DNA of 47,329 nucleotides from Dehalococcoidia bacterium. GTDB taxonomy: Bacteria > Chloroflexota > Dehalococcoidia > Lucifugimonadales > JAGWBF01. Shown piece by piece: positions 35,666-43,758 of this stretch (the first letter of the stretch is position 1; the number at the start of each line of letters is the position of its first letter). The position numbers and the translations under genes were made by a program. The stretch is taken from assembly GCA_021295955.1 (NCBI GenBank), contig JAGWBJ010000004.1, positions 127,189 through 174,517 on the forward strand. Reading direction: 5' to 3'. The notes under the pieces were generated by a model, which was not told where the DNA came from, ran no database searches, and saw nothing but the letters and a program-made list of their open reading frames with translations.

Positions 35666-37329
35666 CACTGTTCCCGCTCCTCCACGATTCTGGCCCCCAT
35701 GCTGAGGGCGGCCCGGACCAGGCTGCTCTGGGCGGTCACCGGCACGCCACCCGAGCCGTCGTCCCCGGCCAGGATGAGCTTGAGCTGGTAGGATGACCCG
35801 AACGAGCCGATCAGCGCCTCTTCGACGCGCCTCCGGCCCTGGGGGTCGTCCAGCTCTTCCTCCATACGCTCCATGTGGGACTTGTGGGCGAAGGTCAGCA
35901 CCAGGGTGTCTCCCAGTATCTCCTGCTCTCTGCAGTCTCGCAGAAGGGCGCCGATGTTGAACCTCCTTCCCTTGTAGCGGCTGAGGGCCTTGACGAGGTC
36001 GCTCCACCGGTCTCGCATCGGAAGGTCCCCGCCGGCGTCCCGTTCGTCGGCCGCCGGCCGATCGGGCGGCGCGGCTGGAGCTGGCCGCGCCGGAGGGGAC
36101 GGGGCGGCTGGAGGCGCTGTCCGTCGGACGTCGCCCGCGCCGGAATTCCCGGTGGCTTGCGCGGCGGGTGCGGCCGCGGCCGTCGGCGTGGGCCTGGGGC
36201 GCGACGGCGCGCTCCGGGACGCCGGGGCCTGGGCTGGACTCTCGGCTTGCGGCGGCGGTTCGAGGCACGCTTCTACGGCGGCAAGCTCCAGTGGCAGCGT
36301 CAGCGACGCGTCCTGCCGCAGGTTCGCCTCGCCGAACAGCTTGAGGCACCTGACCACCCGGGCGCTGGACGTGCCAGCGGCCATCTCCTCCAGGGCCCTG
36401 AGCCGCTCCGGGGCTACGTCCACGGACTCCCCCGCGCCGGCCTGTATCATCATTATGCCCCGCAGTAGCTGCAGGCCCTCACGGTGAAGCTGCCGCAGGT
36501 CTTCGCCGTCCCACGCCGCGCGGTTGATGGCCCCTAGGGCCGCGGTGGCGTTCCCGGCCGCCAGGTAGCCGACCAGCTCAATCGCCCTCTCGCCCTGCGC
36601 CTCGCCCAGCAGCTCCCTTACCTGGTCGACTCCTATCTGGCCGCCGAAGGCCACCACGATCTGTTCCAGCAGGTTCTCCGCGTCCCTCAGGCTTCCCGAG
36701 GAGGCGTGGGCCAGGGTCGCCAGGGCCGCGTCGTCCACGGTGGCGCCCTCCTCGACGCAGATGGACCTGAGCCTCTCCAGGATGTCCCTGGAGGATAGGC
36801 GGCGGAAGTCGAACCTCTGGCAACGGGAGATGATGGTCGGCAGTATCTTGTGGGGCTCGGTGGTGCACAGTATGAATATGGCGTGCCCGGGCGGCTCCTC
36901 CAGGGTCTTGAGAAAGGCGTTGGAGGCGTGCTCCGTGAGCATGTGGGCCTCGTCTATGATGTAGACTTTCCGGCCACCCTCGACGGGAGCCAGGTTGACC
37001 CGGTCCCGGATGTTGCGTATCTCGTCGATGCCCCGGTTGCTGGCCGCGTCCAGCTCGATCAGGTCCATGAACCTGCTCTCCTGGATGGCCCGGCATCGAG
37101 CGCACCGGGTACACGGGTCGCCCTCGGACGATTCCGGGCAGTTCACGGCCTTGGCCAACACCCGGGCCGTGCTGGTCTTGCCGGTGCCTCGGGGTCCGCA
37201 CAGCAGGTACGAGTGGGCCACCCGGTCCTGCTGTATGGCCCTGCGCAGGGTTGCGGACACGTGGTCCTGGCCCACCAGGTCTGCGAACCTCTGGGGCCTC
37301 CATTTCCTGTAGTAGACCTGTACGGTCAC
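35665..37329 (-). CDS. dnaX: DNA polymerase III subunits gamma and tau
   Basis: DnaX is the motor of the clamp loader. The 554-residue protein has YRKWRPQRFADLVGQ (7-21), the P-loop GPRGTGKTS (45-53), zinc ligands Cys64, Cys73, Cys76 and Cys79, YIIDEAHMLTEHASNAFLKT as Walker B, and SRCQRFDFRR as the sensor region. A Pro/Ala-rich linker precedes a C-terminal tau-type domain. No A-rich slippery stretch suggesting a programmed frameshift was noticed. The start is GTG 37329, overlapping the ybeY TGA by 4 nt. Confidence 0.96.
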   Translation of the reverse strand: MTVQVYYRKWRPQRFADLVGQDHVSATLRRAIQQDRVAHSYLLCGPRGTGKTSTARVLAKAVNCPESSEGDPCTRCARCRAIQESRFMDLIELDAASNRGIDEIRNIRDRVNLAPVEGGRKVYIIDEAHMLTEHASNAFLKTLEEPPGHAIFILCTTEPHKILPTIISRCQRFDFRRLSSRDILERLRSICVEEGATVDDAALATLAHASSGSLRDAENLLEQIVVAFGGQIGVDQVRELLGEAQGERAIELVGYLAAGNATAALGAINRAAWDGEDLRQLHREGLQLLRGIMMIQAGAGESVDVAPERLRALEEMAAGTSSARVVRCLKLFGEANLRQDASLTLPLELAAVEACLEPPPQAESPAQAPASRSAPSRPRPTPTAAAAPAAQATGNSGAGDVRRTAPPAAPSPPARPAPAAPPDRPAADERDAGGDLPMRDRWSDLVKALSRYKGRRFNIGALLRDCREQEILGDTLVLTFAHKSHMERMEEELDDPQGRRRVEEALIGSFGSSYQLKLILAGDDGSGGVPVTAQSSLVRAALSMGARIVEEREQ

Positions 37330-37853
37330 GGCGTCCTCACCCCGGCGGGCGCCGAGGCGAGCACGGCACGCTCCTTGGCCCGCATCTCGGCCTCTTCCTG
37401 CGCTTCCATGTGGTCGAATCCCAGCAGGTGTAGTATTCCGTGGACCACCAGCAGGGCCAGCTCGCTCTCCAGGTCCCCAGGCTCGGCCTTGGCCTGTCGA
37501 GCGGCCTGTGGGTAGGAGATGATCACCTCTCCCAGGTGGCGGGGCTCGTCCGGGGGCATCACGAAGGGGTCCTCCTCGGGAGCTTGGGGTCCGTCGCCGT
37601 CGCCCTGCCAGGGTCCCTGGTGCGTCGTGGAAAAAGAGAGCACGTCGGTGACCTCATCCAACCCCCGGTACCTCTTGTTCAGGTCCCGCAGGGTGTCGTC
37701 GTCGGCTATCATGATGCCGAGCTGGCAGCTCTCCTGCGGAAACGCCGCGTCCAGGGTGCGCGAAGCCATCTTTCTGAGCCAGGCGCTGGATACGTCGCCT
37801 CGGAAGGGCGGTTGGACGCCGATATCCACTATTCGGCGGGGTCGTGTAGGCAT
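37326..37853 (-). CDS. ybeY: Endoribonuclease YbeY (rRNA maturation factor)
   Basis: YbeY is a zinc-dependent RNase acting in 16S rRNA 3'-end maturation and ribosome quality control. The signature HGILHLLGFDH gives His138, His142 and His148. The N-terminal part has LNKRYRGLDEVTDVLSF, the family's T-DVLSF motif, followed by a 25-residue, acidic insertion (QGPWQGDGDGPQAPEEDP) before LGEVIISYP. The start is ATG 37853 with a weak AGGT; an in-frame GTG at 37880 adds nine residues. Overlap with dnaX suggests one operon ybeY-dnaX-ebfC-recR-recO. Confidence 0.94.
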   Translation of the reverse strand: MPTRPRRIVDIGVQPPFRGDVSSAWLRKMASRTLDAAFPQESCQLGIMIADDDTLRDLNKRYRGLDEVTDVLSFSTTHQGPWQGDGDGPQAPEEDPFVMPPDEPRHLGEVIISYPQAARQAKAEPGDLESELALLVVHGILHLLGFDHMEAQEEAEMRAKERAVLASAPAGVRTP

Positions 37854-37939
37854 AGAGTACCTGCACGGGGATGATAGCACAGCCCCCCAGGCCCTTCAAG
37901 GAATCCTTGACGCCCCGCGCACCCGACGGTCCACGGGGG

Positions 37940-39244
37940 TCACCGGGCCGGGACTGTCCGGGCCGCCGGCTCGGGTGCGTCCTCGGCAGCTCCGTCCAGG
38001 GAGGCTACGTAGTCCCTGAACTCCTGGATGTTGCCGAACCCTGACATGGTCCGTATGAAGTCGCCCAACGATGCGCTGGCCTCCCTGACCCGCTCCACCT
38101 GCCCTCCGATGGGGCTCACCGAGGCCGGACTCGCCGCGTAGCTGCCGTGGAAGGCGAAGTAGGCCTGGTTCAGCTTCCGGATGTTGTACCCGTTGTCCAC
38201 GAACACCCGGCGCCGCCGGTCCATGTATCCCTCCGCCCCTTCTATCCGGCCCTCCCCCAGCAGGCGATCGACCTCCAGGCGCGTCTCCCGCATCTCCGCG
38301 TTGAAGTCGAACCTGTCCGGCTCCTCCTCGGGGGGAGCGCGTGGGGGGGGAGCGGGTGGCCGCGGGTCCTCGATGGGATGCCCCGTCACGGCCTGGAACA
38401 CCCGGTCGCCCAGCTCGTCCCCGGCCAGGCTCGCCGCGGTCTCGTTCAGCGTGTTCATCTCCGGGCTGGAGAAGATGTTCCAGCCCAGCGGGCGAAAGAA
38501 CCAGTAGGCGTGCAGCCACTCGTGGGCGGCGGTCCTCAGGGCAAAGAGAAGGGACGTATTGTCCGTGACTATCGTCGGGTAGGTCGCCACGCCCCCTATG
38601 TTGACCACCAGGGCCGCCATGTCCTGCTCCCCGAGGACCTTCTCCTCCAAGGCGTTCATGGCGTCGATGCCTATGTCGGCCTCCAGCAGGACCGACTCCG
38701 ACCGTTCGATCGTAGCCCTCGGGGAGACCACCAACACCCTGGGGGGCCTGGTCAGGGCCACGTCCACCGGTGGGAGGAGCAGTCCGACCGGCGACTTCAA
38801 CCCCGCTGCTGACAGCACGCTCCCGACCTCGGTCTCCAGGGTCTCCTCTACATCCGCCCTCAGGGCGGACCGGGTCCTCCGCAGCTCCGCCAGCTCCTCC
38901 GACAGGACCGCTGCCCTGTCGGACTCCTCGCCTCCCTGGATGTGCCCGGCCCTGATATAAATGTCACCCTGCTCGCGTTCGAGGCTTCGTATCTCCTGGC
39001 TCAGGCGGAAATAGTGCTGCAGGTCCTCCAGCCGTTCCTGGCGGCTGCCCGAGCCCAAGGGAAGGACGCTCCGCAGCTTGTGGGCCCACTTGTCCGGGAG
39101 GTGGGATATCTCCCATTCCAGCAGCGCGTACCGGTAGGGGGCGGAGGCCAGCTCCACAGGGGACAGCCGAAGGGCGTCGCCCGCCACCAAAAAGAGCAAC
39201 AGGGCGAGGAAGAAGGCGGCTGGCACACGTCTGGACCGGCGCAT
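37940..39244 (-). CDS. Predicted membrane-anchored zinc metalloprotease (HEWLH)
   Basis: A 434-residue protein with one N-terminal hydrophobic segment (about 8-22), so it is exported or anchored with the bulk outside. A coiled-coil-rich region (68-140) follows. The putative active site is AAHEWLHAYWFFRP, with His241, Glu242 and His245, and NETAASLAGDE 22 residues on supplies Glu268 as a possible third ligand, as in gluzincins. The family is not one I can name. A Pro-rich segment, PPAPPPRAPPEEEP (295-309), splits the C-terminal part. The start is ATG 39244, just before the hydrophobic segment. It lies 86 nt from ybeY and may be the first gene of that unit. Confidence 0.65.
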   Translation of the reverse strand: MRRSRRVPAAFFLALLLFLVAGDALRLSPVELASAPYRYALLEWEISHLPDKWAHKLRSVLPLGSGSRQERLEDLQHYFRLSQEIRSLEREQGDIYIRAGHIQGGEESDRAAVLSEELAELRRTRSALRADVEETLETEVGSVLSAAGLKSPVGLLLPPVDVALTRPPRVLVVSPRATIERSESVLLEADIGIDAMNALEEKVLGEQDMAALVVNIGGVATYPTIVTDNTSLLFALRTAAHEWLHAYWFFRPLGWNIFSSPEMNTLNETAASLAGDELGDRVFQAVTGHPIEDPRPPAPPPRAPPEEEPDRFDFNAEMRETRLEVDRLLGEGRIEGAEGYMDRRRRVFVDNGYNIRKLNQAYFAFHGSYAASPASVSPIGGQVERVREASASLGDFIRTMSGFGNIQEFRDYVASLDGAAEDAPEPAARTVPAR

Positions 39245-39386
39245 ATCCTGGTTCCAGCATAGCACACGGCATACCTGGCCTATTGACGGTCCTCCCTTGA
39301 CAGCTCCGAGACAGCTCCTAAAGCCAATACCTAAATTGAAACGATGGGGCCCGAACTTCAACAGACCGCCGTTGGCCGTTCCCATA

Positions 39387-39434
39387 GGGGGCTGGCTGGG
39401 TTACAGCCCCATAGCCGATTTGTTTTTATTTGTT
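39387..39434 (+). terminator. Hairpin followed by a T-rich tract
   Basis: GGGGCTG (39388-39394) pairs with CAGCCCC (39404-39410). Eight bases on lies TTTGTTTTTATTTGTT (39419-39434), a striking run for a GC-rich genome. It looks like a plus-strand terminator, yet no annotated gene precedes it on that strand. The 8-nt offset weakens the call. Confidence 0.35.
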
Positions 39435-39510
39435 CCAACGAAAAACGAATGTGGCCTTCGGCCCTCCCCTTCTCCGGCATCCCGGAGGGCGCCCGCGTCC
39501 GGGTGGACCG

Positions 39511-39539
39511 TTGCGCTGCATCGGAGCTTTGGCTAAAAT
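39511..39539 (+). promoter_or_regulatory. Promoter of the EF-G-like gene
   Basis: TTGCGC (39511-39516) and TAAAAT (39534-39539) are separated by 17 bp. The predicted start near 39546 gives a leader of about 100 nt to ATG 39648. Confidence 0.6.
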
Positions 39540-39647
39540 AGGCTCAGATGGCAGACGCCCGGATGGCACACGGATACACCTGGGTCCCGTCATCGGGCCC
39601 GGCCCGGTGAGCGGGGATGCTTGGTTGTAGGGGGGTTGGCAGCATCC

Positions 39648-41690
39648 ATGACTGACGTCGGCAAGATTCGCAATATAGCTCTGGTATCTCACAGCGGGGC
39701 GGGAAAGACGTCCCTATGCGAGGCGTTGCTGTTCAACGCCAAGGTCGTGACCCGCATCGGCAATGTGGAGGAAGGCAACACCATATCGGACTACGAGCCC
39801 GAGGAGAACAAGCGGGCCAGCAGTATCCAGACGGCATTGATTCCCCTGACCACCGACGGCTACAAGGTGAACCTCCTGGACACCCCCGGTTACGACGACT
39901 TCATCGGCGAGGTGGTGTCGGCCTTGCGCGTCGTGGAGGGGGTGATAATACCGGTGGCCGCCCCCTCGGGAGTCGAGGTGGGCACCGACCGCGCCTGGAA
40001 CCGGTGCGAGGAGGCCGGGCTGCCCAGGATGTTCTTCGTGAACAAGATGGACCGGGAGAACGCCGACTTCTACCGCACCCTGGAGCAGATCGAGGCCCAG
40101 TTCGGCCGCAAGTGCGTCGCCTTCCAAGTTCCCATCGGCGCGGACCAGAGCTTTGAGGGCGTGGTCGACCTGTTGGACCCGCCCGCCGACCTTCCACCCG
40201 AGGTGTCCGAGCGGGTCCAGGAGGGCAGGGAACGGTTGGTTGAGGCGGTGGCCGAGACCGACGACGACCTGGCCACCCGGTACCTGGAGGGTGAGGAGAT
40301 CTCCAACGCCGACCTCGTAGCCGCCGCCAGGAAGGCCGTGGTAGCGGCCGACCTGGTCCCCGTGCTCGTCGGGTCCGCCGGCATGAACCTGGGAGTGGAG
40401 GAGCTCCTGAAGGCGGCGATAGACTATCTGCCCTCGCCCGTCGAGGCCCAGGCCCCCGCGGGATCCGGCCCATCCGGCGACGGAGTCGAGGTTTCCCGCG
40501 ACCCCGACGGGCCTCTGGCCGCCTTCGTCTTCAAGACCACTGCAGACCCCTTCGTCGGCAAGCTTTCGGTCTTCAGGGTCTACGGCGGCACGCTGAAGAG
40601 CAACTCGGAGGTGTGGAACCAGGCCCGCGACCAGAGCGAGCGCATCGGCCAGGTGTACCTGCTGCGGGGGAAGACCCAGGAGCAGGTGACCGAGGTCGGC
40701 CCGGGGGACATGGGGGCCATCTCCAAGCTGAGCGCCACCGTCACCGGGGACACCCTCTCCCAGCGGGACAGCTCTATGGCCTTCGAGCCAGTGACCTTCC
40801 CGGTGGGCTACTACACCATGTCCGTGTACCCCAAGACCAAGGCCGACGTGGACAAGATGTCCATGTCCCTGGCGCGCATCGTGGAGGAGGACCCCAGCCT
40901 TCGTATGTCCAGGGAGGCGGACACCAATGAGACCCTCATCTCCGGACTTGGCGACGCCCACCTGGAGGTGGCCGTCGAGCGCGTAAAGCGCAAGTTCGGC
41001 ACCGAGCTTGGCCTCACCCTTCCCAAGGTCCCCTACAAGGAGACCATCACCGCCGTCGCCAAGGCCGAGTACAAGCACAAGAAGCAGACCGGCGGCCACG
41101 GCCAGTACGGCCACGTCCTCCTGCGCCTGGAGCCCCTGGAGCGCGGCGAGGGCTTCCAGTTCGGCGCCGAGGTGGTGGGGGGCTCGGTGCCCAAGGAGTA
41201 CATAGGCCCCACGGAGAAGGGGATAGCGAAGGCCCTGCAGGAGGGCGTCCTGGCCGGCTACCCCGTGGTGGACCTGAGGGCCGTCCTGTACGACGGGAGC
41301 TTCCACGACGTAGACTCATCGGGCATCTGCTTCGAGATCGCTGGCTCCTTCGCCGCCCGGAAGGGAGTGGCCGACGCCCAGCCCCTGCTGCTGGAGCCCG
41401 TGATGAAGCTCACCGTCAGGGTGCCCGATGTGTTCACCGGCGACGTCATCGGGGACCTCAACAGCAAGCGTGGCAGGATCATCGGGATGACCCCGGAGGA
41501 CGGCGACACCATCATCGAGGCCGAAGCCCCCCAGTCCGAGCTGCTTCGCTACGCCACCGATCTCCGCTCCCAGACCCAGGGGCGCGGCACCTACTCCGTG
41601 GAGTTCGACCACTACGAGGGGGCCCCTGCCCAGATGACCCAGAGGCTGGTGGAGGAGGCCAAGAAGGCCAAGGAGGCGGCCCGGGCCTGA
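39648..41690 (+). CDS. fusA: Elongation factor G-like translational GTPase
   Basis: A 680-residue EF-G-type GTPase with G1 SHSGAGKTSL (14-23), switch II DTPGYDDF, G4 NKMD and G5 GSAG, followed by domains II-V (DMGAISKLSATVTGDTLS, GLGDAHLEVAVERVKRKFG, TGGHGQYGHV, GYPVVDLRAVLYDGSFHDVD). The P-loop differs from the AHIDAGKTTT of translocating EF-G and matches the EF-G-like paralogue group (often FusA2 or EF-G2). It may therefore not be the main translocase; the main fusA usually lies with rpsL/rpsG/tuf, which are absent here. The start is ATG 39648; nine further in-frame codons upstream are probably untranslated. No other gene is closely linked. Confidence 0.88.
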   Translation: MTDVGKIRNIALVSHSGAGKTSLCEALLFNAKVVTRIGNVEEGNTISDYEPEENKRASSIQTALIPLTTDGYKVNLLDTPGYDDFIGEVVSALRVVEGVIIPVAAPSGVEVGTDRAWNRCEEAGLPRMFFVNKMDRENADFYRTLEQIEAQFGRKCVAFQVPIGADQSFEGVVDLLDPPADLPPEVSERVQEGRERLVEAVAETDDDLATRYLEGEEISNADLVAAARKAVVAADLVPVLVGSAGMNLGVEELLKAAIDYLPSPVEAQAPAGSGPSGDGVEVSRDPDGPLAAFVFKTTADPFVGKLSVFRVYGGTLKSNSEVWNQARDQSERIGQVYLLRGKTQEQVTEVGPGDMGAISKLSATVTGDTLSQRDSSMAFEPVTFPVGYYTMSVYPKTKADVDKMSMSLARIVEEDPSLRMSREADTNETLISGLGDAHLEVAVERVKRKFGTELGLTLPKVPYKETITAVAKAEYKHKKQTGGHGQYGHVLLRLEPLERGEGFQFGAEVVGGSVPKEYIGPTEKGIAKALQEGVLAGYPVVDLRAVLYDGSFHDVDSSGICFEIAGSFAARKGVADAQPLLLEPVMKLTVRVPDVFTGDVIGDLNSKRGRIIGMTPEDGDTIIEAEAPQSELLRYATDLRSQTQGRGTYSVEFDHYEGAPAQMTQRLVEEAKKAKEAARA

Positions 41691-41865
41691 CCGTCCCGCG
41701 CTCCACCGGACTGACAGCTTCCCGCCTCCGGCGAGTGAGGACGCCTGCCCGACGCGCCGTGGATGGCCGGGGATGTCCGTCCCACCCCATGGTGCCGGGT
41801 GTTCTGGCCTTTTCCAGTAGGTCCGACCGTCGCTCTCAAGCCGTCGTGTGGGGAGGAGCCTAGCG

Positions 41866-43266
41866 ATGCCTTCCAAGACCAGGGCCAGGACCCTGGGGGC
41901 CCTGAAGCGCAGCCGCTACAAGGTCCTGTCGGTCCGTCAAGAGATGAGGAAGAACCTGGTAAGAAAGCTTACCAGGAGGGAGCCCCTCTTCCCCGGCATC
42001 GTCGGCTTCGACGACACCGTGGTCCCTCAGATCGAGAACGCCATTCTCGCCGGGCAGGACATCGTCCTGCTGGGGGAGCGGGGCCAGGCCAAGACCCGCC
42101 TCATCCGCAACATGGTCGCCTTGCTGGACGACGAGGTCCCCGTGGTGGCCGGCTGCGAGATCAACGACAACCCCCGGTCTCCCATATGCCGGGCCTGCCA
42201 GGACAGGGTGGAACGGGGAGGTGACGACCTGGAGGTCGACTGGCTCCCCCGGGACGCCCGGTACTCGGAGAAGCTGGCCACCCCCGACATATCCATCGCC
42301 GACCTCATCGGCGACGTGGACCCCATCAAGGTGGCCGAGGGGCGCTACCTCTCCGACGAGCTCACCATCCACCACGGCCTCATCCCCAGGACCAATCGGG
42401 GCATCTTCTCCATCAACGAGCTGCCCGATCTGGCGGAGCGCATCCAGGTGGGGATGTTCAACCTGATGGAGGAGCGGGACGTACAGATAAAGGGCTACCG
42501 CATCCGTCTGCCGCTGGACATCTACGTCATCGCCACGGCCAACCCCGAGGACTACACCAACCGGGGGCGCATCATCACTCCCCTCAAGGACCGGTACGGG
42601 GCCCAGATAAGGACCCACTACCCCAGGACCGTTGAGGAAGAGATAGCCATCATGGAGCAGGAGTGCTCCCCACTCCTCCGGGAGGCTGGCGTCACCACGC
42701 CCCAATACATGCGGGAGGTCATAGCCGAGATAACCTCCCTGGCCCGGCGGAGCCCCGAGATCAACCAGCGGTCCGGGGTCAGCGTACGGGTTTCCATCGC
42801 CAACTACGAGACGGTGATCGGCAACGCTCTCCGCCGGTCCATCCTCCTGGGAGAGAAGGTGGCCAGCCCACGGTTGAGCGACCTGCCTTACATAATCGCG
42901 TCCTTCACGGGCAAGGTTGAGCTGGAGACCTTCGAGGAAGGCCGGGAGGCCAGGGTGATGGAGGACCTGTCCCGCCGGGCGGTCCTGAACACCTTCGGCC
43001 GGTACTTCGACGTGGAGTCCATGGAAGACGTGGTCCAACCCTTCGAGGAGGGGCTGACCGTCGAGACGGGCAGCGAGCTGCCCGCCGGGGAGTACGTGAA
43101 GCTGGTGGGCGAGGTCGGCGGGCTGTCGAGCGCCGTCGGCCGCCTGGGCGCCGGAGACGCTGCCGAGGAGATAGCCTCTGCGGCGGAGTTCGTCCTGGAG
43201 GGCCTGCACCTGAACCGCCGCCTCAACCGGGACCGGGTGGGCAGCGGGTTCCGGTACACGGGCTAG
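41866..43266 (+). CDS. Magnesium-chelatase-like AAA+ ATPase
   Basis: A 466-residue AAA+ protein related to the ChlI/BchI and MoxR ATPases. The P-loop is GERGQAKTR (70-78); the Walker B-like segment is GIFSINELPDLAERIQVG (179-196), with Asn184 where Asp is usual and Glu185 retained; sensor 1 is ATANPEDYTNRGRIITPL; an Arg finger candidate is in KDRYGAQIRTHYP. Cys108 and Cys111 form a CRAC pair in an insertion. Relatives usually work with a VWA-domain partner, which is not adjacent. The start is ATG 41866 with AGGAG 7 nt upstream. Its role, possibly metal insertion or complex remodelling, is unproven. Confidence 0.85.
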   Translation: MPSKTRARTLGALKRSRYKVLSVRQEMRKNLVRKLTRREPLFPGIVGFDDTVVPQIENAILAGQDIVLLGERGQAKTRLIRNMVALLDDEVPVVAGCEINDNPRSPICRACQDRVERGGDDLEVDWLPRDARYSEKLATPDISIADLIGDVDPIKVAEGRYLSDELTIHHGLIPRTNRGIFSINELPDLAERIQVGMFNLMEERDVQIKGYRIRLPLDIYVIATANPEDYTNRGRIITPLKDRYGAQIRTHYPRTVEEEIAIMEQECSPLLREAGVTTPQYMREVIAEITSLARRSPEINQRSGVSVRVSIANYETVIGNALRRSILLGEKVASPRLSDLPYIIASFTGKVELETFEEGREARVMEDLSRRAVLNTFGRYFDVESMEDVVQPFEEGLTVETGSELPAGEYVKLVGEVGGLSSAVGRLGAGDAAEEIASAAEFVLEGLHLNRRLNRDRVGSGFRYTG

Positions 43267-43277
43267 GGCCGGCTGCC

Positions 43278-43349
43278 GTCATTCCCGCGCACGGGAATCC
43301 ACGGCCGCCGCAACGCCCCTCTCTGCCATGCCCGCCAAAGCGGGCATCC
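43278..43349. repeat. Two REP-like palindromes
   Basis: GTCATTCCCGCGCACGGGAA (from 43278, ending TCC at 43300) and GCCATGCCCGCCAAAGCGGG (from 43325, ending CATCC at 43349) are hairpins in the same orientation. They belong to the group at 15751-15814. They fall directly after the ATPase gene and could act in transcript stability. Confidence 0.75.
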
Positions 43350-43368
43350 ACGTACCCCCACCCCATCC

Positions 43369-43460
43369 CTGGATTCCGGCTCGGGGGCCGGAATGACGGT
43401 GAGGAGTGGACCGTCATTTTCATTCCCATAGGTGGCCTTCTCAAGGCCATTGGCCATTCC
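43369..43460. repeat. Composite dispersed repeat, copy 2 (about 92 bp)
   Basis: It begins CTGGATTCCGGCTCGGGGGC and ends AGGCCATTGGCCATTCC, aligning over almost its full length with 15955-16044. It holds two hairpins, one around CCGG/CCGGAATGACGG and one around GGCCTTCTCAAGGCC. Confidence 0.75.
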
Positions 43461-43591
43461 GAACGGAGCGAAGCGAAGGTGAGGAATCTATCCGTGCCGG
43501 CTAGCACTGGTCCCGCGGCCTGTCGTACGGCGTGCTCGTTGTAGGGTTCCTCAGATTCCCCGCCTGCGGCTGGGAATGACATGTTGCTTGG

Positions 43592-43626
43592 GGAGTTACG
43601 CAAGGGTCTCCTTTCGTGGGAGAGAC
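43592..43626 (-). repeat. Dispersed 35-bp repeat, copy 2
   Basis: Read on the minus strand it is GTCTCTCCCACGAAAGGAGA followed by CCCTTGCGTAACTCC, matching 30 of 35 positions of 3661-3695. It completes the repeat-filled gap 43267-43758, in which I see no gene other than the promoter of the HtpX gene. Confidence 0.65.
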
Positions 43627-43697
43627 GGGAGTCAGGGAAACCGAGTCTTGCGCTTCTCTCCACAGGCGTCGGTCCCGGCGTATCCAAGGGCCGAAGA

Positions 43698-43706
43698 TGC
43701 TATAAT
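43698..43706 (+). promoter_or_regulatory. Extended -10 promoter of the HtpX-like gene
   Basis: TGCTATAAT combines a perfect -10 (43701-43706) with the TGn extension. No -35 is evident. The start near 43713 gives a leader of about 45 nt with GAGGTAAG before GTG 43759. Confidence 0.65.
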
Positions 43707-43758
43707 AGTACGGTCGGCCTGCGCCGCACCGACCTCCACTCCATCGAGGTAAGCTACC

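Larger units (their letters stand above)
39245..39647. promoter_or_regulatory. Divergent intergenic region between the HEWLH gene and fusA
   Basis: A 403-bp gap with no gene seen. It contains, from left, TATGCT at about 39256-39261 on the minus strand (a possible -10 for the HEWLH gene), TTGACA at 39297-39302 on the plus strand, a hairpin with a T-rich tract (39387-39434), the fusA promoter (39511-39539), and a 100-nt leader able to form GC-rich hairpins (CCCG/CGGG and GGGCCCGGCCC at 39586-39606). Confidence 0.5.
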
